From Gammaproteobacteria bacterium (GTDB lineage Bacteria; Pseudomonadota; Gammaproteobacteria; Burkholderiales; Burkholderiaceae_B): a stretch of 64,000 nucleotides of DNA. Within the stretch, counting starts at the first letter, position 1, and the number at the start of each line of letters is the position of its first letter. The notes under the pieces were generated by a model, which did no database searches, was not told the DNA's origin, and saw only the letters and a program-made list of their open reading frames with translations. Where the stretch lies: NCBI GenBank assembly GCA_018815245.1, contig JAHIXK010000005.1, forward strand, positions 62,001-126,000, written 5' to 3'. Below, one piece after another: positions 17,345 through 26,885 of this stretch. Both the position numbers and the translations under genes were made by a program.

Positions 17345-19802
17345 CGCGGTGTGTGTCCAGCAAGGCCTCAAGCGTGGGCATTTTCAATGGCTTGCTGAGC
17401 ACCTTGTCGAACACGGACCAATCCCGGCTGTGCGTGGTGGTTGATTCATCTTCGCCCGTCAAGGCATAAACCACCAGGTTGCCGTATCGGTAGTCACTGC
17501 GAATTTGCAAGGTGGCATCAATGCCGTTTAATACAGGCATGTTGATGTCCATCAACACAAAGTCAATGGTGTCGCCTTGCGCCTGGATAATTTCCACAGC
17601 CTTCTGGCCGTTTTCTGCCTCGATACACTTGATGCCCCTTCTGTTCAACAGGGCTTTGATCACCGTTCGCGTCATCTTCACATCTTCAACCAGCAGCACC
17701 ACCAACTCGGTGGGCGCTTCAGTTTGCGTGGACAGGTTTGGCTTGCCACTGGCAGTGGTTTGAAGTGACCGCAGCCACTTCACAATTACGGCAGGTTGCA
17801 AGGGGCCTTGCACCAGGAAAATCCGGTTTGAACAATCGGGGTGGGGAGAGGTTTGCAAGTGGCCACCTGCCGCGGGCAATATCAAGGCCCTGTGGTCCGG
17901 GTGCGCGTCCAGGTGCGCATGTGCGGCCTCAGTGCGGTCTGTAATCAGCAGTGCAGCGCCGTGCTCAACAGGTTTGCAGCCCATGCATTCAAGCATTTCC
18001 CGCGCATGTTTGTCGCATGAAGGGTGGGAAACAGCCAGTTGAATTGTTTGTGCATTAATCAGTTTCAGTGTTTCAGTGTCTTTTTTCTCGCTGGGCTTTA
18101 GCGGCACATGAAGTGTGGCTGAAGTACCGCTGCCTTCGCTGCTCGTAATCTTGATCGTGCCGCCAATGTGCTCAACCAGCGACTTCACCAAATTCAAGCC
18201 CAGGCCAGACCCACCGTAAAGTCGGGCTGTGGACGGGGTTGATTGTGCCAGTTGGTCAAACAGGTTTTTTACACTTTCTTCTGGAATACCGGGGCCGGTG
18301 TCGTTCACCGTGAACTGCAGCAGGTTTTCAGACAACTGCGAAATGATCAGGTGAATGTGCCCTGTTTCGGTGAACTTGCAGGCATTGCTGATCAAATTGC
18401 CCACCATTTGCTTGATCCGGAAGGCGTCCCCAATCCAGTGTCTGTGGATGTTGCCCTTTAGTTCGATGCGCAATTCAAGGTCGTGGTTCTTCGCCCCACC
18501 GTACAGGTGGTTCGACAGGTTGTAGACCAGTGACCACAAATCAAATTCATCGTTCTCAAAATGCAGCTCGCCACGGTCCAGCCGGAAAGAGTCCAGTGAA
18601 TTCGTCAACAGGTCGACCAGGTCTTCCGTGCAATGCTTCAGTTTTTCAGTCAAATCCTGTTGGGTTACCGTGTCGCATTGGTCATTCAGCAAATTGCAAA
18701 GGCCAAGAATGGTGTGCAGCGGGTTCCGGATTTCGTGGCTCATGGTGGCCACGAACTGGCTTTTTGCGGCAGTCAGTTGATCGGCCCTTTCCTTGGCTTC
18801 GATCAATCGGGTTTTTGCATGCGTCGACTCAGTGATGTCCATCAGGCACATCAAGTAACAGGGCTTGTCCTGAATGATCACCGACTCCCCGGAGCATCCG
18901 AAATACACTTCACCGTCACTGGTCTGAAATTCAATCGACAAGCTGCTTTGCTGCTGCACTGCCAGGCGAAGACTATGTTCAACCAAGGCTTGCTGTGTTG
19001 TGCACACGAACCGCTGACAGAATGCGCCCAGGTCGGCAAAGGTTTCATTGGTAGAATGCAGCAGGCGTTGTGCTTCGGGCGTCAGTTGAACTTCGCCGGT
19101 CGTGGGTTCAACAACAATGCTGGCCACATGGGCAATTTCGCTGGCCAGTTCCAGCAGTTTTGTTCTTAATATCAGGTTTTGCTCGGCCCGGTATTTTTCA
19201 GAAATGTCTTGCCCTATTGCATAAAATCCGCTGACCTTGCCATCGGTAAAGTCGGGCAGGTACTGAACAAGAATGTGTGTGGGGCGCTCTTCCGTTTTGT
19301 TCTTTAATTTGACCAGGTATTCACAATGCTCGCCATTCAATGCCTGGTTGATCAGGGGCATTGCGGTTTCAAGCCGTTCCGGGGAAAGAAGCGCGTTGAT
19401 GTGCTTGTCCAGCAGGGTTTTCGGTTCAACGGAAAACCAGTTGGCGTACGCTTTGTTTGAAAACCGGTTGTGCAGTGTTTTGTCCCAATAACCCAGCATG
19501 TAGGGCACACCGTTGAGCAAGGATTCAAGGTCACGTTGCGCAATTTCGCGCGCTTTTTCGGCATTGTCGTGTTGCAGTACCGATGCTTTGATCGTTCTGT
19601 TCCCGTATTCGAAATACACCAGAACCAACAAATTATTGAGCGACCAGAATGCTGTCACAAGCGCGACACTTTGCCAGACTTCGGAAGGCAACGAAGGCCC
19701 TGCACTGAATTCCAGAAACCAATAGGCCAGATACGGGGAAACACCCAGCAAAACGGCAATCAGTTTGTATCGGCGCTGCCAATACCGAAGGGAATTTGTC
19801 AT
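17310..19802 (-). CDS. membrane hybrid histidine kinase (PAS, HisKA, HATPase, degenerate REC, C-terminal REC)
   Basis: TM pair at N terminus; VATMSHEIRNPLHTILGL H-box; VNDTGPGIPEESVKNLFDQLAQ; REC FVLMDINMPVLNG. Confidence 0.9.
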   Translation of the reverse strand: MTNSLRYWQRRYKLIAVLLGVSPYLAYWFLEFSAGPSLPSEVWQSVALVTAFWSLNNLLVLVYFEYGNRTIKASVLQHDNAEKAREIAQRDLESLLNGVPYMLGYWDKTLHNRFSNKAYANWFSVEPKTLLDKHINALLSPERLETAMPLINQALNGEHCEYLVKLKNKTEERPTHILVQYLPDFTDGKVSGFYAIGQDISEKYRAEQNLILRTKLLELASEIAHVASIVVEPTTGEVQLTPEAQRLLHSTNETFADLGAFCQRFVCTTQQALVEHSLRLAVQQQSSLSIEFQTSDGEVYFGCSGESVIIQDKPCYLMCLMDITESTHAKTRLIEAKERADQLTAAKSQFVATMSHEIRNPLHTILGLCNLLNDQCDTVTQQDLTEKLKHCTEDLVDLLTNSLDSFRLDRGELHFENDEFDLWSLVYNLSNHLYGGAKNHDLELRIELKGNIHRHWIGDAFRIKQMVGNLISNACKFTETGHIHLIISQLSENLLQFTVNDTGPGIPEESVKNLFDQLAQSTPSTARLYGGSGLGLNLVKSLVEHIGGTIKITSSEGSGTSATLHVPLKPSEKKDTETLKLINAQTIQLAVSHPSCDKHAREMLECMGCKPVEHGAALLITDRTEAAHAHLDAHPDHRALILPAAGGHLQTSPHPDCSNRIFLVQGPLQPAVIVKWLRSLQTTASGKPNLSTQTEAPTELVVLLVEDVKMTRTVIKALLNRRGIKCIEAENGQKAVEIIQAQGDTIDFVLMDINMPVLNGIDATLQIRSDYRYGNLVVYALTGEDESTTTHSRDWSVFDKVLSKPLKMPTLEALLDTHRATKAPEPYSQQ

Positions 19803-20041
19803 TTTTAATTCACTGGCACAATTCATTGGTCGATCGAGCATATTGCGGGGTAACCGCCCTGCCACACAACCCCCATTTTTGCTAAACCCCCCCAAATGAT
19901 GAATTGTTTTTGAATGAATTCCGGGCTCTGCGGGCACCCGGCATTTCACCTACAATGTCGGCTGGGTTCAAGGTGGACGCGTTAAAGGGGGGTTACACCC
20001 CGTTTGAATTCAAGCACCCCAAGCACAAGGAGTTTTTCTGG

Positions 20042-20578
20042 ATGAGCACTGCAAAAAGCATCTTTCTTTTATCCGCGGTATTGATGGTTGCGCCTTCACA
20101 CGCCCAATCCGACCGTGCGCAAAAAGGCTTGCCCGCGCTTATTCAAGTGGCAGCCGGAAATTCTGTGGTGCTTGAGGCGCAGGCCAAAGGAACCATTACC
20201 TATGCCTGCCGCAAGGAAAAAGAACCGCTGACCACCTATAAGTGGATTGTGGCGGGCGAACAGGGGGTGTTGAAAGACAGTGAAGGCAAAGAAATAGGGA
20301 CTTATTCCGGCCCGCCTGCCCGCTGGAGCGTAGACGACAAATCATTCGTGAATGGTTCACAGGTTGCCGTGTCACCCAACGGCGCGAAAAATATTCCTTT
20401 CCAGTTGGTGAAAGCCGATGTGGCCGGCGGGCAGGGCGTGTTGACTGCGGTCAGTTACGTGCAGCGTGTGAACACCAAAGGTGGTGTTGCGCCAAAAGCC
20501 AAGTGTTCTTCTGACAATGATGAGGAGAAAATCGAGGTGGATTATCAGGCAGACTACATTTTCTGGAAAACGAATTAA
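20042..20578 (+). CDS. DUF3455 domain exported protein
   Basis: Signal peptide; GTITYACRKEKEPLTTYKWIVAGEQGVLKDSEGKEIGTYSGPPARWSVDDKSFVNG. Confidence 0.85.
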   Translation: MSTAKSIFLLSAVLMVAPSHAQSDRAQKGLPALIQVAAGNSVVLEAQAKGTITYACRKEKEPLTTYKWIVAGEQGVLKDSEGKEIGTYSGPPARWSVDDKSFVNGSQVAVSPNGAKNIPFQLVKADVAGGQGVLTAVSYVQRVNTKGGVAPKAKCSSDNDEEKIEVDYQADYIFWKTN

Positions 20579-20588
20579 CAGGGTGTGG

Positions 20589-21458
20589 CTAAGTCGCGTT
20601 CGTCCCCAACAACGCTTCAAACGCCAGCGCTGCATTGGCGAGTGGCCTGTGCGGCAGGCGCAGCCTGAACAAGGGGCGTTCCATTTTTCCTGAACCCAGT
20701 GCAAAGCGTTTCACCCGCCGCAAGGCAAGCTGATCACGTGCAGTAATCTTCGGCACAATGCCCACGCCACACCCCGCAGCCACGGCTTGAATAATGGCTT
20801 CGTTGCTGTTCATTTCCAGTGTACGCTGCGCTTGAATGCCCATGTTCAGCAGCAATTGTTCAGCCACGTTGCGGCTGCCTGAACCTTGCTCGCGCAGTAT
20901 CCATACCTGTTGATCCAGTTCCCGTTTGCGAATGCCGTTCTCGAAGCTGGGCGCAATGGCCACCATTTCCTCGGTGCGCCACAAGCGGGTTTCAATGCGT
21001 TCATTGTTCACGGCACCTTCTACCAGCGCCACATCCACTTTGCAGTCCAGCAGCAGTTGGGCCACGCTTTCAGTGTTTGCGCCCACCACTTGCACATCCA
21101 CACCGGGGTGCTTGTCTGAAAACTTCTTCAAGTAGGGCGCAAGCCAGTAACTGGCCACTGTGGTGCTTGCACCCACAATCAGTCGCCCGCGTTCCAGGTT
21201 CTTGAAGGCGCGCAGCACTTCGCTGGCCTCGCGTTCCATGGCGAACAGGCTTTTGCCGTAATCGAACAACACCTGCCCAGCCTCGTTGGGCTTGAAGTAT
21301 TTGCCCCGGCGTTCAAGCAGCAAGGTGTCCAGTTGCGACTCCAGTTCACGCACTGCCTTGGACACAGCCGGTTGGCTAATGCCCAGTTGGTCTGCCGCTT
21401 TGGTGAAGCTGTTTACCTCCACAGCGCAAACAAATATTCGAAGCAGGTGCAGGTTCAT
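20589..21458 (-). CDS. LysR family transcriptional regulator (YeiE/CbbR-like)
   Basis: LysR HTH MNLHLLRIFVCAVEVNSFTKAADQLGISQPAVSKAVRELE; divergent from yeiH-like gene. Confidence 0.88.
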   Translation of the reverse strand: MNLHLLRIFVCAVEVNSFTKAADQLGISQPAVSKAVRELESQLDTLLLERRGKYFKPNEAGQVLFDYGKSLFAMEREASEVLRAFKNLERGRLIVGASTTVASYWLAPYLKKFSDKHPGVDVQVVGANTESVAQLLLDCKVDVALVEGAVNNERIETRLWRTEEMVAIAPSFENGIRKRELDQQVWILREQGSGSRNVAEQLLLNMGIQAQRTLEMNSNEAIIQAVAAGCGVGIVPKITARDQLALRRVKRFALGSGKMERPLFRLRLPHRPLANAALAFEALLGTNAT

Positions 21459-21551
21459 GCATAACCCATAGTTATGAATACAGAAATTTCATTGTCTATG
21501 GATATGCAAAAAAAAGCATCACCATAAGGTGTCTTTTTTTAATTCATCACC

Positions 21552-22589
21552 ATGCGCGTTCTTCAAGCCCCCAACACCGCTTTGCCCTTTGGTTTGCTGC
21601 TCAGCATGCTGCTGGCCGCATTTGCCTGGCTGGGCGCAGTGCAGGGGGGTCTTGCAAGCTGGGGCCTGGGTTTGTTGCCATTGGCCATGTTTTTGGGCAT
21701 GGCCCTGGGCAATGCCGCACCTGCGTGGACGCAGCACGGGCTGGCTGGGTTTGGCTTTGCACGCCGCCATGTCATGCGCACAGGCATTGCCTTGTTTGGT
21801 TTTCAATTGGGTTTTGCCGACTTGCTGGCAGTGGGTTGGGCGGGTGTGTTTTCGGCCATATTCATTGTGGGCAGCACTTTGGGCTTGGCGGCCTGGCTGG
21901 GCAAGCGCATGGGTTTACAGGCCAGCAGCTTTCTGCTCATTGGTGCAGGCAGTGCAATTTGTGGTGGTGCAGCCATTGCCGCAGCTGATTCCGTGCTGCG
22001 TGCGCCGCCTGCGGCTACATCTGCAGCCTTGGGCACGGCAGTGGTGTTTGGCACCCTCAGCATGTTCGCCATTCCCGGTTTTCAGTGGCTGTTCAATTTG
22101 CAGGCCAATTTCACGGGCCTGTGGTTGGGCTTAAGCGTGCATGAATTGGGGCATGTCATCGCTGGGGCGGCCTTGGTGGGTGGGCAAGCCCCTACCTTTG
22201 CCCTGATTGAAAAAATGTTGCGTGTGGCCCTGCTGGCCCCAGCCATGGTGTGGCTGGCCTGGAGCATGCTGCGTGCCCAGCGCAATGAAGGCAATACCAA
22301 TCTTCCCCGTGTTTCAATGCGGCCCCCTTTGTTTTTGTGGGGCTTCCTGTTGGCGGTCATTTTGAAATCCACGGGTGTACTGAATGTGCAGCTGGAAGTC
22401 GCGTTGACAGATTTGTCCCAACTACTGATGGCCACCGGCTTGGCGGCCTTGGGTGTGGGTACGCGCTGGGTTGATTTGCGTGCCGCTGGTTTGAAGGTTT
22501 GGGTGTTGGGCAGTGTGCTGTGCATTCACTTGTGGGCAGCCGGGTTCGTCTTGGTGCACGTGATTCAAAGCGGTGCTGCGGCGCATTAA
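21552..22589 (+). CDS. yeiH: YeiH (UPF0324) family putative sulfate exporter
   Basis: Multi-TM; IGAGSAICGGAAIAAADSVLRAPPAATSAALGTAVVFGTLSMFAIPG motif. Confidence 0.9.
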   Translation: MRVLQAPNTALPFGLLLSMLLAAFAWLGAVQGGLASWGLGLLPLAMFLGMALGNAAPAWTQHGLAGFGFARRHVMRTGIALFGFQLGFADLLAVGWAGVFSAIFIVGSTLGLAAWLGKRMGLQASSFLLIGAGSAICGGAAIAAADSVLRAPPAATSAALGTAVVFGTLSMFAIPGFQWLFNLQANFTGLWLGLSVHELGHVIAGAALVGGQAPTFALIEKMLRVALLAPAMVWLAWSMLRAQRNEGNTNLPRVSMRPPLFLWGFLLAVILKSTGVLNVQLEVALTDLSQLLMATGLAALGVGTRWVDLRAAGLKVWVLGSVLCIHLWAAGFVLVHVIQSGAAAH

Positions 22590-22700
22590 TTTGGGTTGTT
22601 CGGGAAATTCAAACCTGTGCAAGTACACGTAATAAATAGGTAAAACAGCAAAAAAAGCACTGCTACGGTGCAACAAAAGCTGGCACGGTCTATGCATATC

Positions 22701-22712
22701 ATGACCTGTCAT
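22701..22712. promoter_or_regulatory. candidate GntR/UTRA operator
   Basis: Palindrome ATGAC-CT-GTCAT directly upstream of gntR start. Confidence 0.4.
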
Positions 22713-22731
22713 AACAAGTTTGATTCAGGCA

Positions 22732-23505
22732 ATGAAAATGAACGAAAAATCAGCGATCAACATTGTGGAAGAGCAAGCCTTCGACGCCAATGTGTCGGCC
22801 TTGCCCTTGTACACCCAGGTGCGGGAAAAGCTGCGCAAAAGCATTCTCGATGGCACCTACGCACCCCACACACAAATGCCTTCCGAAAGCCAAATGATCC
22901 GCATGTTCGGTGTTAGCCGAATCACCATTCGCCAAGCACTTGGCGACCTTCAAAAAGAAGGGCTGATTTTCAAGGTCATGGGCAAGGGCAGTTTTGTGTC
23001 CAAGCCCAAGGCTTTCCAAAGTTTGTCGCGCTTGCAGGGTTTTGGCGAAGCCATGTCCTCTTCGGGTTATGAAACTTATTCAAGTGTGCTCAGTGCCAAA
23101 CCCGTTGAAGCCACCGCGCAAGTGGCCAACCGCCTGCATGTAAAGCCTGGCCAGCCAGTGTTTGAAATTCAACGCCTGCGCTTCTTGAACCGCGAACCCA
23201 TCTCGGTGGATGTGAGTTATTTCCCGATCGATATTGGCGAAAAGCTGCTTCAGGAAGACCTGGCCGTGCGCGATATTTTCGCCATTCTTGAAAACGACCA
23301 TGGCTACAACCTGACCCACGCCGATTTGCAAATTGAAGCCATTTCAGCCGATGAATCGCTGGCCCACCAGCTGCGTGTGGACGAAGGTTGCCCACTGCTG
23401 CGCATGGAACGAATGACTTACGCGGGCGACACGCCCATTGACTTTGAATACCTGTATTACCGGGGCGATGCATTCCAGTATCGCTTGCGCATCAACCGAA
23501 CTTGA
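22732..23505 (+). CDS. GntR family regulator with UTRA ligand domain
   Basis: MPSESQMIRMFGVSRITIRQALGDLQKEGLIFKVMGKGSFV + UTRA region; first gene of operon. Confidence 0.9.
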   Translation: MKMNEKSAINIVEEQAFDANVSALPLYTQVREKLRKSILDGTYAPHTQMPSESQMIRMFGVSRITIRQALGDLQKEGLIFKVMGKGSFVSKPKAFQSLSRLQGFGEAMSSSGYETYSSVLSAKPVEATAQVANRLHVKPGQPVFEIQRLRFLNREPISVDVSYFPIDIGEKLLQEDLAVRDIFAILENDHGYNLTHADLQIEAISADESLAHQLRVDEGCPLLRMERMTYAGDTPIDFEYLYYRGDAFQYRLRINRT

Positions 23506-23516
23506 GGAGTGTGAAC

Positions 23517-25241
23517 ATGAAACGCATCGACTTGGAATACGACCTGGTGGTGATTGGTGGCGGCACTGGCGGCCCCATGGCTGCGGTCAAGGCCAAAGAA
23601 CAAAACCCCAAGCTGCGCGTGCTGCTGGTGGACAAAGCCAACGTGAAACGCAGCGGCGCAATTTCCATGGGCATGGACGGGCTGAACAACGCTGTGATAC
23701 CCGGCCACGCCACGGCTGAACAGTATGTGAAGGAAATCACGATTGCCAACGACGGCATTGTGGATCAGGAAGCCGTAATGGCCTACGCAGCTAACAGCTT
23801 TGACATGATTCAAGAGCTCGACAAATGGGGCGTGAAATTCGAGAAAGATGAAACCGGCGACTACGCCGTGCGCAAGGTTCACCACTTGGGCAGTTACGTG
23901 TTGCCCATGCCCGAAGGCCACAACATGAAGCGCGTGTTGTACCGCCAGTTAAAGCGCACACGGGTCGAGGTGACCAACCGCGTGGTGTGCACACGCCTGT
24001 TGACGGGCGCGAACGGCGAGATCACCGGTGTAATGGGATTCGATTGCCGCACAGCGGATTTTTACGTGATTCGTTGCAAGGCTGCCATTATTGCCACCGG
24101 TGCTGCTGGCCGCATGGGCTTGCCTTCCTCGGGTTACTTGATGGGCACCTACGAGAACCCCACCAACTGCGGCGACGGCCATGCCATGGCCTACCACGCA
24201 GGTGCGGCACTGGCCAACCTGGAGTGCTACCAGATCAACCCGCTGATTAAAGACTACAACGGCCCCGCATGTGCATACGTCACTGGCCCATTCGGTGGCT
24301 ACACGGCCAACGCGGCTGGTGAACGCTTCATTGATTGCGATTACTGGAGCGGCCAGATGATGATGGAGTTTTACCGCGAACTGCAAAGCGGCAATGGTCC
24401 TGTGTTCTTGAAGCTGGACCACCTGGCCGAAGAAACCATCAGCGAAATTGAAGTGATTCTGCACACCAACGAGCGCCCAAGCCGGGGTCGTTTCCACGAA
24501 AACCGTGGCAACGATTACCGCAAGGAAATGATCGAAATGCACATTTCTGAAATCGGATTTTGCAGCGGTCACAGTTCATCGGGCATCTGGATCAACGCGC
24601 AGGGCGAAACCACCGTACCCGGTTTGTACTCGGCTGGCGATTGCGCCAGTGTGCCGCACAACTACATGCTGGGTGCATTCGTGTACGGAAAAATTTGCGG
24701 TGTGAATGCAGCGGCTTACTGCGCTGCCAACACCCTGAATGAACTCGACGACGCACAGGTACAGGCTGAACACGACCGCATTGAAGCACCACTGCTGCGC
24801 ACCGAAGGCCCCACACCATTCCAGGTGGAATACAAAACACGCCGCTTGGTGAACGACTACTTGCAACCACCGAAAGTAACGCGCAAATACCAGATTGGTT
24901 TGCGCCGCATGGACGAAGTGCGCGCAGACGCCGCACACATGGTGGCCACCAACCCGCATGAACTGATGCGCGCCATGGAAACCCATTCAATTATCGACTG
25001 CGCAGAAATGGCCGCACGCGCCAGCCTGTTCCGCACAGAAAGCCGCTGGGGCCTTTACCACTACAGCGTAGACCACCCCGAGCGGGACGACGCCAACTGG
25101 TTCTGCCACAGCCTGCTGTACAAAAACGCACAGGGGCACATGGCCATGAAAAAGAAGGAAATCGAGCCCTACATTGTGCCCATTGATGAAAAAGAAATGG
25201 ATGCCTACCAGCGCTTGCGCGTGGTTGGCGAAGCCGCTTGA
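23517..25241 (+). CDS. FAD-dependent fumarate reductase/succinate dehydrogenase-fold protein, AprA-like (adenylylsulfate reductase alpha-like)
   Basis: DLVVIGGGTGGPMAAVKAKEQ Rossmann motif; KANVKRSGAISMGMDGLNNAVIPG resembles AprA RSGAVAQGLSAINTY region; followed by AprB-like ferredoxin. Confidence 0.85.
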   Translation: MKRIDLEYDLVVIGGGTGGPMAAVKAKEQNPKLRVLLVDKANVKRSGAISMGMDGLNNAVIPGHATAEQYVKEITIANDGIVDQEAVMAYAANSFDMIQELDKWGVKFEKDETGDYAVRKVHHLGSYVLPMPEGHNMKRVLYRQLKRTRVEVTNRVVCTRLLTGANGEITGVMGFDCRTADFYVIRCKAAIIATGAAGRMGLPSSGYLMGTYENPTNCGDGHAMAYHAGAALANLECYQINPLIKDYNGPACAYVTGPFGGYTANAAGERFIDCDYWSGQMMMEFYRELQSGNGPVFLKLDHLAEETISEIEVILHTNERPSRGRFHENRGNDYRKEMIEMHISEIGFCSGHSSSGIWINAQGETTVPGLYSAGDCASVPHNYMLGAFVYGKICGVNAAAYCAANTLNELDDAQVQAEHDRIEAPLLRTEGPTPFQVEYKTRRLVNDYLQPPKVTRKYQIGLRRMDEVRADAAHMVATNPHELMRAMETHSIIDCAEMAARASLFRTESRWGLYHYSVDHPERDDANWFCHSLLYKNAQGHMAMKKKEIEPYIVPIDEKEMDAYQRLRVVGEAA

Positions 25242-25275
25242 TTCATCTTAACAACCAACACACGAGGTACTGAAC

Positions 25276-25509
25276 ATGACCATGGCCGCAACAATTACCC
25301 AAGTCCCCGTGAAGGTGGATTCCGAAAAATGCATCGCCGAAAAAGGCTGCACCGTGTGCGTCGATGTATGCCCGCTCGACGTGCTGGCGATTGACCACGT
25401 CACCGGCAAAGCCTTCATGAAATTTGACGAATGCTGGTACTGCCTGCCCTGTGAAAAAGACTGCCCCACAGGCGCGGTGCACGTCGACATTCCATTCTTG
25501 CTGCGCTAA
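25276..25509 (+). CDS. small 2x[4Fe-4S] ferredoxin, AprB-like
   Basis: VDSEKCIAEKGCTVCVDVCPLDVLAID...FDECWYCLPCEKDCPTGAVHVDIPF cysteine pattern. Confidence 0.88.
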   Translation: MTMAATITQVPVKVDSEKCIAEKGCTVCVDVCPLDVLAIDHVTGKAFMKFDECWYCLPCEKDCPTGAVHVDIPFLLR

Positions 25510-25522
25510 AGGAGAACCCCCC

Positions 25523-26470
25523 ATGAACATTGGAATTCCAACCCTGCAGGAACGGCTGAACAGCCCCGACGCCGAAGTGCGCCGCCTGGCCGTGATCGAC
25601 TTGCCCTACAGCGACGAAGACGACATTGAACTGCTGTTGCTGCCCTGCCTGCAAGATGCAGACGCCAATGTGCGCCTTGAAGCAGTGCGCGCACTGGAAG
25701 GTTTCGAAGACCAAACCACCGTAACCGCATTGGCACAAATGCTGCTAGACAAATCACCAGTGGTGCAAGAAGCGGCTGGCCTGGTGCTTGCAGAACTGAA
25801 GGAATCGGAATCAGCCCCGCCCTTGATCCCCTTGCTAACCCATGCCGACCCCACCGTGCGTGCGCTGGCACTGCAAGCGGTGCGTGCCCTGCGCGTGCCC
25901 GAAGCGTATGCGCCTGCACTGGGCCAGTTGAAAGACCCCAGCCCCGCAGTGCGCCGCGAAGCGGTGGGTGTGCTGGGTTATTTAAAGCGCCCTGAAGCCG
26001 TGGGCGAGCTGGCAGAAGTGGCTGCACACGACCCCGATGGTGAAGTGCGCCGCATTGCAGTGGGTGCATTGGGTTACACGAATGAAGTCAGCGTGCTGCC
26101 TTCGCTGATGCGGGCCTTGAACGACAGCGTGTGGATGGTGCGTGAGGAAGCCGCAGCCACCATCGGCAAGCTTGGCATGGCACAAGCCACCGACGAATTG
26201 GTGAAAGCCATGCAAGACGATTACTGGCAAGTGCGCGTGAAAGCCGCGCGTGCCCTGGGTGTCATGAAGGCCTTGCCCGCGCTGCCCGCGCTGGTGGAAG
26301 CCATGACCGACACCGTGAGCAATTTGAGAAAAGAAGCGGCCATTGCCTTGGGCGAAATTGGCGACAAACGGGCCATTCCCGCACTTGAAAAAGCGCTGGA
26401 AGACAACGACCCCGATGTGCGCAAATTGTCCCGGCTGGCACTGACCAACATCACGCTGAAACACAGCTAA
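25523..26470 (+). CDS. HEAT-repeat (PBS-lyase type) protein
   Basis: Multiple ~31-aa repeats e.g. [44 protein letters not shown]. Confidence 0.93.
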   Translation: MNIGIPTLQERLNSPDAEVRRLAVIDLPYSDEDDIELLLLPCLQDADANVRLEAVRALEGFEDQTTVTALAQMLLDKSPVVQEAAGLVLAELKESESAPPLIPLLTHADPTVRALALQAVRALRVPEAYAPALGQLKDPSPAVRREAVGVLGYLKRPEAVGELAEVAAHDPDGEVRRIAVGALGYTNEVSVLPSLMRALNDSVWMVREEAAATIGKLGMAQATDELVKAMQDDYWQVRVKAARALGVMKALPALPALVEAMTDTVSNLRKEAAIALGEIGDKRAIPALEKALEDNDPDVRKLSRLALTNITLKHS

Positions 26471-26481
26471 GGGGAATTGCC

Positions 26482-26823
26482 ATGACATTCGTGGTCACGC
26501 AAGCCTGTATCAAATGCAAGTACACCGACTGCGTGTCGGTGTGCCCGGTGGATTGTTTTCATGAGGGGCCGAACTTCCTTGTGATCAACCCGGAAGGTTG
26601 TATCGATTGCGGTGTGTGCATTCCCGAATGCCCAGCCAGCGCAATTTATGAAGAAGACAATGTGCCCGCCGACCAGCGGGAATTCATTGAAATCAATGCA
26701 CGGTTGGCCCAGCAGTGGCCGGTGATCGACAGCGCCAAAGAGCCGCTTGAAGACGCCGACGCCTGGGTTGATGTACCGAACAAAAAGCAGTACCTGGAAG
26801 AAGCCTGCACAGACAAGGCCTGA
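26482..26823 (+). CDS. fdxA: 7Fe ferredoxin (FdxA-like)
   Basis: [49 protein letters not shown]. Confidence 0.92.
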   Translation: MTFVVTQACIKCKYTDCVSVCPVDCFHEGPNFLVINPEGCIDCGVCIPECPASAIYEEDNVPADQREFIEINARLAQQWPVIDSAKEPLEDADAWVDVPNKKQYLEEACTDKA

Positions 26824-26885
26824 ACCCGAAAAAATGTCCACCTGACAACTATTTTGAAACGAGTCTATTGAAAAGGATTGTTGAC

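Noticed and set aside
25523-26470. Possible tandem DNA repeat array
   Set aside because: Periodicity is protein-level HEAT repeats with divergent codons, not a DNA repeat or CRISPR
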